DNA from: Mixophyes australis
Lineage: Eukaryota > Chordata > Amphibia > Anura > Limnodynastidae
Length of the DNA stretch: 64,000 nucleotides
Assembly: GCA_036250195.1 (NCBI GenBank)
Contig: JAVHZZ010000005.1
Coordinates: 130,597,199-130,661,198 of the forward strand
Reading direction: 5' to 3'
In this document: piece by piece, positions 13,501 through 28,728 of the stretch
How the letters are laid out: every line of letters starts with the position of its first letter
How positions within the stretch are numbered: position 1 is the first letter of the stretch
The notes under the pieces: model-generated
Told to the model about the DNA's origin: nothing
What the model saw: the letters and a program-made list of their open reading frames with translations, nothing else
Database searches by the model: none
Made by a program: the position numbers and the translations under genes

Positions 13501-16500
13501 ATTCTTGTTTCTCATGACATTTCTAACATTGCCCACAATTATCAACTTTCTAAGTCTTTCTGAGCAGGAGAGATCGCAAAACATAGTCATTTCTTCATTG
13601 GCGTCCAAAAACAACGCTTTTTTACACTCCTGTCTCCCTTTCTCTTGGAAACAATGACTTACATCAATTATTTTACATAATTCTTGTTTCTCATGACATT
13701 TCTTACATTGCCCACAATTATCAACTTTCTAAGTCTTTCTGAGCAGGAGAAATCGCAAAACATAGTCATTTCTTCATTGGCGTCCAAAAACAACGCTTTT
13801 TTACACTCCGGTCTCCCTTTCTCTTGGAAACAATGACTTACATCAATTCTTTTACATAATTCTTGTTTCTCATGACATTTCTAACATTGCCCACAATTAT
13901 CAACTTTCTAAGTCTTTCTGAGCAGGAGAGATCGCAAAACATAGTCATTTCTTCATTGGCGTCCAAAAACAACGCTTTTTTACACTCCTGTCTCCCTTTC
14001 TCTTGGAAACAATGACTTACATCAATTATTTTACATAATTCTTGTTTCTCATGACATTTCTTACATTGCCCACAATTATCAACTTTCTAAGTCTTTCTGA
14101 GCAGGAGAAATCGCAAAACATAGTCATTTCTTCATTGCCGTCCAAAAACAACGCTTTTTTACACTCCTGTCTCCCTTTCTCTTGGAAACAATGACTTACA
14201 TCAATTCTTTTACATAATTCTTGTTTCTCATGACATTTCTAACATTGCCCACAATTATCAACTTTCTAAGTCTTTCTGAGCAAGAGAAATCGCAAAACAG
14301 TCATTTCTTCATTGCCGTCCAAAAACAACGCTTTTTTACACTCCGGTCTCCCTTTCTCTTGGAAACAATGACTTACATCAATTCTTTTACATAATTCTTG
14401 TTTCTCATGAAATTTCTTACGTTGCCCACAATTATCAACTTTCTAAGTCTTTCTGAGCAAGAGAAATCGCAAAACAGTCATTTCTTCATTGCCGTCCAAA
14501 AACAACGCTTTTTTACACTCCGGTCTCCCTTTCTCTTGGAAACAATGACTTACATCAATTCTTTTACATAATTCTTGTTTCTCATGACATTTCTAACATT
14601 GCCCACAATTATCAACTTTCTAAGTCTTTCTGAGCAAGAGAAATCGCAAAACAGTCATTTCTTCATTGCCGTCCAAAAACAATGCTTTTTTACACTCCGG
14701 TCTCCCTTTCTCTTGGAAACAATGACTTACATCAATTCTTTTACATAATTCTTGTTTCTCATGACATTTCTAACATTGCCCACAATTATCAACTTTCTAA
14801 GTCTTTCTGAGCAGGAGAAATCGCAAAACATAGTCATTTCTTCATTGCCGTCCAAAAACAACGCTTTTTTACACTCCTGTCTCCCTTTCTCTTGGAAACA
14901 ATGACTTACATCAATTCTTTTACATAATTCTTGTTTCTCATGACATTTCTAACATTGCCCACAATTATCAACTTTCTAAGTCTTTCTGAGCAAGAGAAAT
15001 CGCAAAACAGTCATTTCTTCATTGGCGTCCAAAAACAACGCTTTTTTACACTCCTGTCTCCCTTTCTCTTGAAAACAATGACTTACATCAATTCTTTTAC
15101 ATAATTCTTGTTTCTCATGACATTTCTTACATTGCCCACAATTATCAACTTTCTAAGTCTTTCTGAGCAGGAGAAATCGCAAAACATAGTCATTTCTTCA
15201 TTGCCGTCCAAAAACAACGCTTTTTTACACTCCTGTCTCCCTTTCTCTTGGAAACAATGACTTACATCAATTCTTTTACATAATTCTTGTTTCTCATGAC
15301 ATTTCTAACATTGCCCACAATTATCAACTTTCTAAGTCTTTCTGAGCAGGAGAAATCGCAAAACATAGTCATTTCTTCATTGGCGTCCAAAAACAACGCT
15401 TTTTTACACTCCTGTCTCCCTTTCTCTTGGAAACAATGACTTACATCAATTATTTTACATAATTCTTGTTTCTCATGACATTTCTTACATTGCCCACAAT
15501 TATCAACTTTCTAAGTCTTTCTGAGCAGGAGAAATCGCAAAACATAGTCATTTCTTCATTGCCGTCCAAAAACAACGCTTTTTTACACTCCTGTCTCCCT
15601 TTCTCTTGGAAACAATGACTTACATCAATTCTTTTACATAATTCTTGTTTCTCATGACATTTCTAACATTGCCCACAATTATCAACTTTCTAAGTCTTTC
15701 TGAGCAAGAGAAATCGCAAAACAGTCATTTCTTCATTGCCGTCCAAAAACAACGCTTTTTTACACTCCGGTCTCCCTTTCTCTTGGAAACAATGACTTAC
15801 ATCAATTCTTTTACATAATTCTTGTTTCTCATGACATTTCTAACATTGCCCACAATTATCAACTTTCTAAGTCTTTCTGAGCAGGAGAAATCGCAAAACA
15901 TAGTCATTTCATCATTGCCGTCCAAAAACAACGCTTTTTTACACTCCTGTCTCCCTTTCTCTTGGAAACAATGACTTACATCAATTCTTTTACATAATTC
16001 TTGTTTCTCATGAAATTTCTTACGTTGCCCACAATTATCAACTTTCTAAGTCTTTCTGAGCAAGAGAAATCGCAAAACAGTCATTTCTTCATTGCCGTCC
16101 AAAAACAACGCTTTTTTACACTCCGGTCTCCCTTTCTCTTGGAAACAATGACTTACATCAATTCTTTTACATAATTCTTGTTTCTCATGACATTTCTAAC
16201 ATTGCCCACAATTATCAACTTTCTAAGTCTTTCTGAGCAAGAGAAATCGCAAAACAGTCATTTCTTCATTGCCGTCCAAAAACAATGCTTTTTTACACTC
16301 CTGTCTCCCTTTCTCTTGGAAACAATGACTTACATCAATTCTTTTACATAATTCTTGTTTCTCATGACATTTCTAACATTGCCCACAATTATCAACTTTC
16401 TAAGTCTTTCTGAGCAGGAGAAATCGCAAAACATAGTCATTTCTTCATTGCCGTCCAAAAACAACGCTTTTTTACACTCCTGTCTCCCTTTCTCTTGGAA

Positions 16501-16620
16501 ACAATGACTTACATCAATTCTTTTACATAATTCTTGTTTCTCATGACATTTCTAACATTGCCCACAATTATCAACTTTCTAAGTCTTTCTGAGCAAGAGA
16601 AATCGCAAAACAGTCATTTC
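10570..16620. repeat. Segmental duplication inside the satellite, copy 1
   Basis: Rare variants set this block apart: TTATAAACTTTC with AGTTATTTC and CACTGCC near 10865-10925, GAAATTTCTTACG at 11198, 12627, 14409 and 16012, AACAATGC near 12900, 14682 and 16284, and CTTGAAAAC near 13288 and 15070. The same set in the same order occurs at about 18.94-25.71 kb. Inside copy 1 the markers at 12627 and 14409 are 1782 bp apart (10 monomers) and those at 14409 and 16012 are 1603 bp apart (9 monomers), so it already contained a higher-order repeat. Edges are approximate because the flanking monomers are almost identical. Confidence 0.8.
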
Positions 16621-18942
16621 TTCATTGCCGTCCAAAAACAACGCTTTTTTAAACTCCTGTCTCCCTTTCTCTTGGAAACAATGACTTACATCAATTCTTT
16701 TACATAATTCTTGTTTCTCATGACATTTCTAACATTGCCCACAATTATCAACTTTCTAAGTCTTTCTGAGCAAGAGAAATCGCAAAACAGTCATTTCTTC
16801 ATTGCCGTCCAAAAACAACGCTTTTTTACACTCCGGTCTCCCTTTCTCTTGGAAACAATGACTTACATCAATTCTTTTACATAATTCTTGTTTCTCATGA
16901 CATTTCTTACATTGCCCACAATTATCAACTTTCTAAGTCTTTCTGAGCAGGAGAAATCGCAAAACATAGTCATTTCTTCATTGCCGTCCAAAAACAACGC
17001 TTTTTTACACTCCTGTCTCCCTTTCTCTTGGAAACAATGACTTACATCAATTCTTTTACATAATTCTTGTTTCTCATGACATTTCTAACATTGCCCACAA
17101 TTATCAACTTTCTAAGTCTTTCTGAGCAAGAGAAATCGCAAAACAGTCATTTCTTCATTGCCGTCCAAAAACAACGCTTTTTTACACTCCGGTCTCCCTT
17201 TCTCTTGGAAACAATGACTTACATCAATTCTTTTACATAATTCTTGTTTCTCATGACATTTCTAACATTGCCCACAATTATCAACTTTCTAAGTCTTTCT
17301 GAGCAGGAGAAATCGCAAAACATAGTCATTTCTTCATTGCCGTCCAAAAACAACGCTTTTTTACACTCCTGTCTCCCTTTCTCTTGGAAACAATGACTTA
17401 CATCAATTCTTTTACATAATTCTTGTTTCTCATGACATTTCTAACATTGCCCACAATTATCAACTTTCTAAGTCTTTCTGAGCAAGAGAAATCGCAAAAC
17501 AGTCATTTCTTCATTGCCGTCCAAAAACAACGCTTTTTTACACTCCGGTCTCCCTTTCTCTTGGAAACAATGACTTACATCAATTCTTTTACATAATTCT
17601 TGTTTCTCATGACATTTCTAACATTGCCCACAATTATCAACTTTCTAAGTCTTTCTGAGCAGGAGAAATCGCAAAACATAGTCATTTCTTCATTGCCGTC
17701 CAAAAACAACGCTTTTTTACACTCCTGTCTCCCTTTCTCTTGGAAACAATGACTTACATCAATTCTTTTACATAATTCTTGTTTCTCATGACATTTCTAA
17801 CATTGCCCACAATTATCAACTTTCTAAGTCTTTCTGAGCAAGAGAAATCGCAAAACAGTCATTTCTTCATTGCCGTCCAAAAACAACGCTTTTTTACACT
17901 CCGGTCTCCCTTTCTCTTGGAAACAATGACTTACATCAATTCTTTTACATAATTCTTGTTTCTCATGACATTTCTTACATTGCCCACAATTATCAACTTT
18001 CTAAGTCTTTCTGAGCAGGAGAAATCGCAAAACATAGTCATTTCTTCATTGCCGTCCAAAAACAACGCTTTTTTACACTCCTGTCTCCCTTTCTCTTGGA
18101 AACAATGACTTACATCAATTCTTTTACATAATTCTTGTTTCTCATGACATTTCTAACATTGCCCACAATTATCAACTTTCTAAGTCTTTCTGAGCAAGAG
18201 AAATCGCAAAACAGTCATTTCTTCATTGCCGTCCAAAAACAACGCTTTTTTACACTCCTGTCTCCCTTTCTCTTGGAAACAATGACTTACATCAATTCTT
18301 TTACATAATTCTTGTTTCTCATGACATTTCTAACATTGCCCACAATTATCAACTTTCTAAGTCTTTCTGAGCAGGAGAAATCGCAAAACATAGTCATTTC
18401 TTCATTGCCGTCCAAAAACAACGCTTTTTTACACTCCTGTCTCCCTTTCTCTTGGAAACAATGACTTACATCAATTCTTTTACATAATTCTTGTTTCTCA
18501 TGACATTTCTAACATTGCCCACAATTATCAACTTTCTAAGTCTTTCTGAGCAAGAGAAATCGCAAAACAGTCATTTCTTCATTGGCGTCCAAAAACAACG
18601 CTTTTTTACACTCCGGTCTCCCTTTCTCTTGGAAACAATGACTTACATCAATTCTTTTACATAATTCTTGTTTCTCATGACATTTCTAACATTGCCCACA
18701 ATTATCAACTTTCTAAGTCTTTCTGAGCAGGAGAAATCGCAAAACATAGTCATTTCTTCATTGGCGTCCAAAAACAACGCTTTTTTACACTCCTGTCTCC
18801 CTTTCTCTTGGAAACAATGACTTACATCAATTCTTTTACATAATTCTTGTTTCTCATGACATTTCTAACATTGCCCACAATTATCAACTTTCTAAGTCTT
18901 TCTGAGCAAGAGAAATCGCAAAACAGTCATTTCTTCATTGGC

Positions 18943-21900
18943 GTCCAAAAACAACGCTTTTTTACACTCCTGTCTCCCTTTCTCTTGGAAACAATGACTT
19001 ACATCAATTCTTTTACATAATTCTTGTTTCTCATGACATTTCTTACATTGCCCACAATTATCAACTTTCTAAGTCTTTCTGAGCAGGAGAAATCGCAAAA
19101 CATAGTCATTTCTTCATTGCCGTCCAAAAACAACGCTTTTTTACACTCCTGTCTCCCTTTCTCTTGGAAACAATGACTTACATCAATTCTTTTACATAAT
19201 TCTTGTTTCTCATGACATTTCTAACATTGCCCACAATTATAAACTTTCTAAGTCTTTCTGAGCAAGAGAAATCGCAAAACAGTTATTTCTTCACTGCCGT
19301 CCAAAAACAACGCTTTTTTTTACACTCCTGTCTCCCTTTCTCTTGGAAACAATGACTTACATCAATTCTTTTACATATTTCTTGTTTCTCATGACATTTC
19401 TAACATTGCCCACAATTATCAACTTTCTAAGTCTTTCTGAGCAGGAAAAATCGCAAAACATAGTCATTTCATCATTGCCGTCCAAAAACAACGCTTTTTT
19501 ACACTCCTGTCTCCCTTTCTCTTGGAAACAATGACTTACATCAATTCTTTTACATAATTCTTGTTTCTCATGAAATTTCTTACGTTGCCCACAATTATCA
19601 ACTTTCTAAGTCTTTCTGAGCAGGAGAAATCGCAAAACATAGCCATTTCTTCATTGCCGTCCAAAAACAACGCTTTTTTACACTCCTGTCTCCCTTTCTC
19701 TTGGAAACAATGACTTACATCAATTCTTTTACATAATTCTTGTTTCTCATGACATTTCTAACATTGCCCACAATTATCAACTTTCTAAGTCTTTCTGAGC
19801 AGGAGAAATCGCAAAAAATAGTCATTTCTTCATTGGCGTCCAAAAACAACGCTTTTTTACACTCCTGTCTCCCTTTCTCTTGGAAACAATGACTTACATC
19901 AATTCTTTTACATAATTCTTGTTTCTCATGACATTTCTAACATTGCCCACAATTATCAACTTTCTAAGTCTTTCTGAGCAAGAGAAATCGCAAAAAAGTC
20001 ATTTCTTCATTGCCGTCCAAAAACAACGCTTTTTTACACTCCTGTCTCCCTTTCTCTTGGAAACAATGACTTACATCAATTCTTTTACATAATTCTTGTT
20101 TCTCATGACATTTCTAACATTGCCCACAATTATCAACTTTCTAAGTCTTTCTGAGCAAGAGAAATCGCAAAACATAGTCATTTCTTCATTGGCGTCCAAA
20201 AACAACGCTTTTTTACACTCCGGTCTCCCTTTCTCTTGGAAACAATGACTTACATCAATTCTTTTACATAATTCTTGTTTCTCATGACATTTCTAACATT
20301 GCCCACAATTATCAACTTTCTAAGTCTTTCTGAGCAGGAGAGATCGCAAAACATAGTCATTTCTTCATTGGCGTCCAAAAACAACGCTTTTTTACACTCC
20401 TGTCTCCCTTTCTCTTGGAAACAATGACTTACATCAATTATTTTACATAATTCTTGTTTCTCATGACATTTCTTACATTGCCCACAATTATCAACTTTCT
20501 AAGTCTTTCTGAGCAGGAGAAATCGCAAAACATAGTCATTTCTTCATTGCCGTCCAAAAACAACGCTTTTTTACACTCCTGTCTCCCTTTCTCTTGGAAA
20601 CAATGACTTACATCAATTCTTTTACATAATTCTTGTTTCTCATGACATTTCTAACATTGCCCACAATTATCAACTTTCTAAGTCTTTCTGAGCAAGAGAA
20701 ATCGCAAAACAGTCATTTCTTCATTGCCGTCCAAAAACAACGCTTTTTTACACTCCGGTCTCCCTTTCTCTTGGAAACAATGACTTACATCAATTCTTTT
20801 ACATAATTCTTGTTTCTCATGACAATTCTAACATTGCCCACAATTATCAACTTTCTAAGTCTTTCTGAGCAGGAGAAATCGCAAAACATAGTCATTTCAT
20901 CATTGCCGTCCAAAAACAACGCTTTTTTACACTCCTGTCTCCCTTTCTCTTGGAAACAATGACTTACATCAATTCTTTTACATAATTCTTGTTTCTCATG
21001 AAATTTCTTACGTTGCCCACAATTATCAACTTTCTAAGTCTTTCTGAGCAAGAGAAATCGCAAAACAGTCATTTCTTCATTGCCGTCCAAAAACAACGCT
21101 TTTTTACACTCCGGTCTCCCTTTCTCTTGGAAACAATGACTTACATCAATTCTTTTACATAATTCTTGTTTCTCATGACATTTCTAACATTGCCCACAAT
21201 TATCAACTTTCTAAGTCTTTCTGAGCAAGAGAAATCGCAAAACAGTCATTTCTTCATTGCCGTCCAAAAACAACGCTTTTTTACACTCCGGTCTCCCTTT
21301 CTCTTGGAAACAATGACTTACATCAATTCTTTTACATAATTCTTGTTTCTCATGACAATTCTAACATTGCCCACAATTATCAACTTTCTAAGTCTTTCTG
21401 AGCAGGAGAAATCGCAAAACATAGTCATTTCATCATTGCCGTCCAAAAACAACGCTTTTTTACACTCCTGTCTCCCTTTCTCTTGGAAACAATGACTTAC
21501 ATCAATTCTTTTACATAATTCTTGTTTCTCATGAAATTTCTTACGTTGCCCACAATTATCAACTTTCTAAGTCTTTCTGAGCAAGAGAAATCGCAAAACA
21601 GTCATTTCTTCATTGCCGTCCAAAAACAACGCTTTTTTACACTCCGGTCTCCCTTTCTCTTGGAAACAATGACTTACATCAATTCTTTTACATAATTCTT
21701 GTTTCTCATGACATTTCTAACATTGCCCACAATTATCAACTTTCTAAGTCTTTCTGAGCAAGAGAAATCGCAAAACAGTCATTTCTTCATTGCCGTCCAA
21801 AAACAATGCTTTTTTACACTCCGGTCTCCCTTTCTCTTGGAAACAATGACTTACATCAATTCTTTTACATAATTCTTGTTTCTCATGACATTTCTAACAT

Positions 21901-24900
21901 TGCCCACAATTATCAACTTTCTAAGTCTTTCTGAGCAGGAGAAATCGCAAAACATAGTCATTTCTTCATTGCCGTCCAAAAACAACGCTTTTTTACACTC
22001 CTGTCTCCCTTTCTCTTGGAAACAATGACTTACATCAATTCTTTTACATAATTCTTGTTTCTCATGACATTTCTAACATTGCCCACAATTATCAACTTTC
22101 TAAGTCTTTCTGAGCAAGAGAAATCGCAAAACAGTCATTTCTTCATTGGCGTCCAAAAACAACGCTTTTTTACACTCCTGTCTCCCTTTCTCTTGAAAAC
22201 AATGACTTACATCAATTCTTTTACATAATTCTTGTTTCTCATGACATTTCTTACATTGCCCACAATTATCAACTTTCTAAGTCTTTCTGAGCAGGAGAAA
22301 TCGCAAAACATAGTCATTTCTTCATTGCCGTCCAAAAACAACGCTTTTTTACACTCCTGTCTCCCTTTCTCTTGGAAACAATGACTTACATCAATTCTTT
22401 TACATAATTCTTGTTTCTCATGACATTTCTAACATTGCCCACAATTATCAACTTTCTAAGTCTTTCTGAGCAGGAGAGATCGCAAAACATAGTCATTTCT
22501 TCATTGGCGTCCAAAAACAACGCTTTTTTACACTCCTGTCTCCCTTTCTCTTGGAAACAATGACTTACATCAATTATTTTACATAATTCTTGTTTCTCAT
22601 GACATTTCTTACATTGCCCACAATTATCAACTTTCTAAGTCTTTCTGAGCAGGAGAAATCGCAAAACATAGTCATTTCTTCATTGGCGTCCAAAAACAAC
22701 GCTTTTTTACACTCCGGTCTCCCTTTCTCTTGGAAACAATGACTTACATCAATTCTTTTACATAATTCTTGTTTCTCATGACATTTCTAACATTGCCCAC
22801 AATTATCAACTTTCTAAGTCTTTCTGAGCAGGAGAGATCGCAAAACATAGTCATTTCTTCATTGGCGTCCAAAAACAACGCTTTTTTACACTCCTGTCTC
22901 CCTTTCTCTTGGAAACAATGACTTACATCAATTATTTTACATAATTCTTGTTTCTCATGACATTTCTTACATTGCCCACAATTATCAACTTTCTAAGTCT
23001 TTCTGAGCAGGAGAAATCGCAAAACATAGTCATTTCTTCATTGCCGTCCAAAAACAACGCTTTTTTACACTCCTGTCTCCCTTTCTCTTGGAAACAATGA
23101 CTTACATCAATTCTTTTACATAATTCTTGTTTCTCATGACATTTCTAACATTGCCCACAATTATCAACTTTCTAAGTCTTTCTGAGCAAGAGAAATCGCA
23201 AAACAGTCATTTCTTCATTGCCGTCCAAAAACAACGCTTTTTTACACTCCGGTCTCCCTTTCTCTTGGAAACAATGACTTACATCAATTCTTTTACATAA
23301 TTCTTGTTTCTCATGACAATTCTAACATTGCCCACAATTATCAACTTTCTAAGTCTTTCTGAGCAGGAGAAATCGCAAAACATAGTCATTTCATCATTGC
23401 CGTCCAAAAACAACGCTTTTTTACACTCCTGTCTCCCTTTCTCTTGGAAACAATGACTTACATCAATTCTTTTACATAATTCTTGTTTCTCATGAAATTT
23501 CTTACGTTGCCCACAATTATCAACTTTCTAAGTCTTTCTGAGCAAGAGAAATCGCAAAACAGTCATTTCTTCATTGCCGTCCAAAAACAACGCTTTTTTA
23601 CACTCCGGTCTCCCTTTCTCTTGGAAACAATGACTTACATCAATTCTTTTACATAATTCTTGTTTCTCATGACATTTCTAACATTGCCCACAATTATCAA
23701 CTTTCTAAGTCTTTCTGAGCAAGAGAAATCGCAAAACAGTCATTTCTTCATTGCCGTCCAAAAACAATGCTTTTTTACACTCCGGTCTCCCTTTCTCTTG
23801 GAAACAATGACTTACATCAATTCTTTTACATAATTCTTGTTTCTCATGACATTTCTAACATTGCCCACAATTATCAACTTTCTAAGTCTTTCTGAGCAGG
23901 AGAAATCGCAAAACATAGTCATTTCTTCATTGCCGTCCAAAAACAACGCTTTTTTACACTCCTGTCTCCCTTTCTCTTGGAAACAATGACTTACATCAAT
24001 TCTTTTACATAATTCTTGTTTCTCATGACATTTCTAACATTGCCCACAATTATCAACTTTCTAAGTCTTTCTGAGCAAGAGAAATCGCAAAACAGTCATT
24101 TCTTCATTGGCGTCCAAAAACAACGCTTTTTTACACTCCTGTCTCCCTTTCTCTTGAAAACAATGACTTACATCAATTCTTTTACATAATTCTTGTTTCT
24201 CATGACATTTCTTACATTGCCCACAATTATCAACTTTCTAAGTCTTTCTGAGCAGGAGAAATCGCAAAACATAGTCATTTCTTCATTGCCGTCCAAAAAC
24301 AACGCTTTTTTACACTCCTGTCTCCCTTTCTCTTGGAAACAATGACTTACATCAATTCTTTTACATAATTCTTGTTTCTCATGACATTTCTAACATTGCC
24401 CACAATTATCAACTTTCTAAGTCTTTCTGAGCAGGAGAAATCGCAAAACATAGTCATTTCTTCATTGGCGTCCAAAAACAACGCTTTTTTACACTCCTGT
24501 CTCCCTTTCTCTTGGAAACAATGACTTACATCAATTATTTTACATAATTCTTGTTTCTCATGACATTTCTTACATTGCCCACAATTATCAACTTTCTAAG
24601 TCTTTCTGAGCAGGAGAAATCGCAAAACATAGTCATTTCTTCATTGCCGTCCAAAAACAACGCTTTTTTACACTCCTGTCTCCCTTTCTCTTGGAAACAA
24701 TGACTTACATCAATTCTTTTACATAATTCTTGTTTCTCATGACATTTCTAACATTGCCCACAATTATCAACTTTCTAAGTCTTTCTGAGCAAGAGAAATC
24801 GCAAAACAGTCATTTCTTCATTGCCGTCCAAAAACAACGCTTTTTTACACTCCGGTCTCCCTTTCTCTTGGAAACAATGACTTACATCAATTCTTTTACA

Positions 24901-25705
24901 TAATTCTTGTTTCTCATGACATTTCTAACATTGCCCACAATTATCAACTTTCTAAGTCTTTCTGAGCAGGAGAAATCGCAAAACATAGTCATTTCATCAT
25001 TGCCGTCCAAAAACAACGCTTTTTTACACTCCTGTCTCCCTTTCTCTTGGAAACAATGACTTACATCAATTCTTTTACATAATTCTTGTTTCTCATGAAA
25101 TTTCTTACGTTGCCCACAATTATCAACTTTCTAAGTCTTTCTGAGCAAGAGAAATCGCAAAACAGTCATTTCTTCATTGCCGTCCAAAAACAACGCTTTT
25201 TTACACTCCGGTCTCCCTTTCTCTTGGAAACAATGACTTACATCAATTCTTTTACATAATTCTTGTTTCTCATGACATTTCTAACATTGCCCACAATTAT
25301 CAACTTTCTAAGTCTTTCTGAGCAAGAGAAATCGCAAAACAGTCATTTCTTCATTGCCGTCCAAAAACAATGCTTTTTTACACTCCTGTCTCCCTTTCTC
25401 TTGGAAACAATGACTTACATCAATTCTTTTACATAATTCTTGTTTCTCATGACATTTCTAACATTGCCCACAATTATCAACTTTCTAAGTCTTTCTGAGC
25501 AGGAGAAATCGCAAAACATAGTCATTTCTTCATTGCCGTCCAAAAACAACGCTTTTTTACACTCCTGTCTCCCTTTCTCTTGGAAACAATGACTTACATC
25601 AATTCTTTTACATAATTCTTGTTTCTCATGACATTTCTAACATTGCCCACAATTATCAACTTTCTAAGTCTTTCTGAGCAAGAGAAATCGCAAAACAGTC
25701 ATTTC
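18943..25705. repeat. Segmental duplication inside the satellite, copy 2
   Basis: This is the partner of the block at about 10.57-16.62 kb. The offset is 8373 bp at the left (AGTTATTTC 10908 to 19281; GAAATTTCTTACG 12627 to 21000) and 9085 bp at the right (14409 to 23494; 16012 to 25097). The 712-bp difference equals four monomers. It is explained by an extra GAAATTTCTTACG copy at 21533, which is 533 bp (three monomers) after 21000, plus one further monomer. The 1603-bp spacing is preserved exactly in both copies. Edges are approximate. Confidence 0.8.
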
Positions 25706-25795
25706 TTCATTGGCGTCCAAAAACAACGCTTTTTTACACTCCTGTCTCCCTTTCTCTTGAAAACAATGACTTACATCAATTCTTTTACATAATTC

Positions 25796-26300
25796 TTGTT
25801 TCTCATGACATTTCTAACATTGCCCACAATTATAAACTTCCTAAGTCTTTCTGAGCAAGAGAAATCGCAAAACAGTTATTTCTTCATTGCCGTCCAAAAA
25901 CAACGCTTTTTTTACACTCCGGTCTCCCTTTCTCTTGGAAACAATGACTTACATCAATTCTTTTACATAATTCTTGTTTCTCATGACATTTCTAACATTG
26001 CCCACAATTATCAACTTTCTAAGTCTTTCTGAGCAGGAGAAATCGCAAAACATAGTCATTTCATCATTGCCGTCCAAAAACAACGCTTTTTTACACTCCT
26101 GTCTCCCTTTCTCTTGGAAACAATGACTTACATCAATTCTTTTACATAATTCTTGTTTCTCATGAAATTTCTTACGTTGCCCACAATTATCAACTTTCTA
26201 AGTCTTTCTGAGCAGGAGAAATCGCAAAACATAGCCATTTCTTCATTGCCGTCCAAAAACAACGCTTTTTTACACTCCTGTCTCCCTTTCTATTGGAAAC
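25796..26300. repeat. Partial third copy of the TATAAAC / GAAATTTCTTACG marker set
   Basis: Immediately after the second duplicated segment, the variants TTATAAACTTCC, AGTTATTTC, TCATCATTGCC, GAAATTTCTTACG (near 26164) and CATAGCC recur in the order seen near 10.9-11.3 kb and 19.2-19.65 kb. The copy carries private changes (CTTCC for CTTTC; CATTGCC rather than CACTGCC; seven rather than eight T), so it is older or was partly converted. Confidence 0.65.
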
Positions 26301-28728
26301 AATGACTTACATCAATTCTTTTACATAATTCTTGTTTCTCATGACATTTCTAACATTGCCCACAATTATCAACTTTCTAAGTCTTTCTGAGCAACAGAAA
26401 TCGCAAAACATAGTCATTTCTTCATTGCCGTCCAAAAACAACGCTTTTTTACACTCCGGTCTCCCTTTCTCTTGGAAACAATGACTTACATCAATTCTTT
26501 TACATAATTCTTGTTTCTCATGACATTTCTAACATTGCCCTCAATTATCAACTTTCTAAGTCTTTCTGAGCAAGAGAAATCGCAAAACATAGTCATTTCT
26601 TCATTGCCGTCCAAAAACAACGCTTTTTTACACTCCGGTCTCCCTTTCTCTTGGAAACAACGACTTACATCAATTCTTTTACATAATTCTTGTTTCTCAT
26701 GACATTTCTTACATTGCCCACAATTATCAACTTTCTAAGTCTTTCTGAGCAAGAGAAATCGCAAAACAGTCATTTCTTCATTGGCGTCCAAAAACAACGC
26801 TTTTTTACACTCCGGTCTCCCTTTCTCTTGGAAACAATGACTTACATCAATTCTTTTACATAATTCTTGTTTCTCATGACATTTCTAACATTGCCCACAA
26901 TTATCAACTTTCTAAGTCTTTCTGAGCAGGAGAAATCGCAAAACATAGTCATTTCTTCATTGGCGTCCAAAAACAACGCTTTTTTACACTCCTGTCTCCC
27001 TTTCTCTTGGAAACAATGACTTACATCAATTATTTTACATAATTCTTGTTTCTCATGACATTTCTTACATTGCCCACAATTATCAACTTTCTAAGTCTTT
27101 CTGAGCAGGAGAAATCGCAAAACATAGTCATTTCTTCATTGCCGTCCAAAAACAACGCTTTTTTACACTCCTGTCTCCCTTTCTCTTGGAAACAATGACT
27201 TACATCAATTCTTTTACATAATTCTTGTTTCTCATGACATTTCTAACATTGCCCACAATTATCAACTTTCTAAGTCTTTCTGAGCAAGAGAAATCGCAAA
27301 ACAGTCATTTCTTCATTGCCGTCCAAAAACAACGCTTTTTTACACTCCGGTCTCCCTTTCTCTTGGAAACAATGACTTACATCAATTCTTTTACATAATT
27401 CTTGTTTCTCATGACATTTCTAACATTGCCCACAATTATCAACTTTCTAAGTCTTTCTGAGGAGGAGAAATCGCAAAACATAGTCATTTCTTCATTGGCG
27501 TCCAAAAACAACGCTTTTTTACACTCCTGTCTCCCTTTCTCTTGGAAACAATGACTTACATCAATTCTTTTACATAATTCTTGTTTATCATGACATTTCT
27601 AACATTGCCCACAATTATCAACTTTCTAAGTCTTTCTGAGCAAGAGAAATCGCAAAACAGTCATTTCTTCATTGGCGTCCAAAAACAACGCTTTTTTACA
27701 CTCCTGTCACCCTTTCTCTTGGAAACAATGACTTACATCAATTCTTTTACATAATTCTTGTTTCTCATGACATTTCTAACATTGCCCACAATTATCAACT
27801 TTCTAAGTCTTTCTGAGCAAGAGAAATCGCAAAACAGTCATTTCTTCATTGGCGTCCAAAAACAACACTTTTTTACACTCCGGTCTCCCTTTCTCTTGGA
27901 AACAATGACTTACATCAATTCTTTTACATAATTCTTGTTTCTCATGACATTTCTAACATTGCCCACAATTATCAACTTTCTAAGTCTTTCTGAGCAAGAG
28001 AAATCGCAAAACAGTCATTTCTTCATTGGCGTCCAAAAACAACGCTTTTTTACACTCTGGTCTCCCTTTCTCTTGGAAACAATGACTTACATCAATTCTT
28101 TTACATAATTCTTGTTTCTCATGACATTTCTAACATTGCCCACAATTATCAACTTTCTAAGTCTTTCTGAGCAGGAGAAATCGCAAAACATAGTCATTTC
28201 TTCATTGGCGTCCAAAAACAACGCTTTTTTACACTCCTGTCTCCCTTTCTCTTGGAAACAATGACTTACATCAATTCTTTTACATAATTCTTGTTTCTCA
28301 TGACATTTCTTACATTGCCCACAATTATCAACTTTCTAAGTCTTTCTGAGCAGGAGAAATCGCAAAACATAGTCATTTCTTCATTGCCGTCCAAAAACAA
28401 CGCTTTTTTACACTCCTGTCTCCCTTTCTCTTGGAAACAATGACTTACATCAATTCTTTTACATAATTCTTGTTTCTCATGACATTTCTAACATTGCCCA
28501 CAATTATCAACTTTCTAAGTCTTTCTGAGCAGGAGAAATCGCAAAACATAGTCATTTCTTCATTGCCGTCCAAAAACAACGCTTTTTTACACTCCTGTCT
28601 CCCTTTCTCTTGGAAACAATGACTTACATCAATTCTTTTACATAATTCTTGTTTCTCATGACATTTCTAACATTGCCCACAATTATCAACTTTCTAAGTC
28701 TTTCTGAGCAAGAGAAATCGCAAAACAG

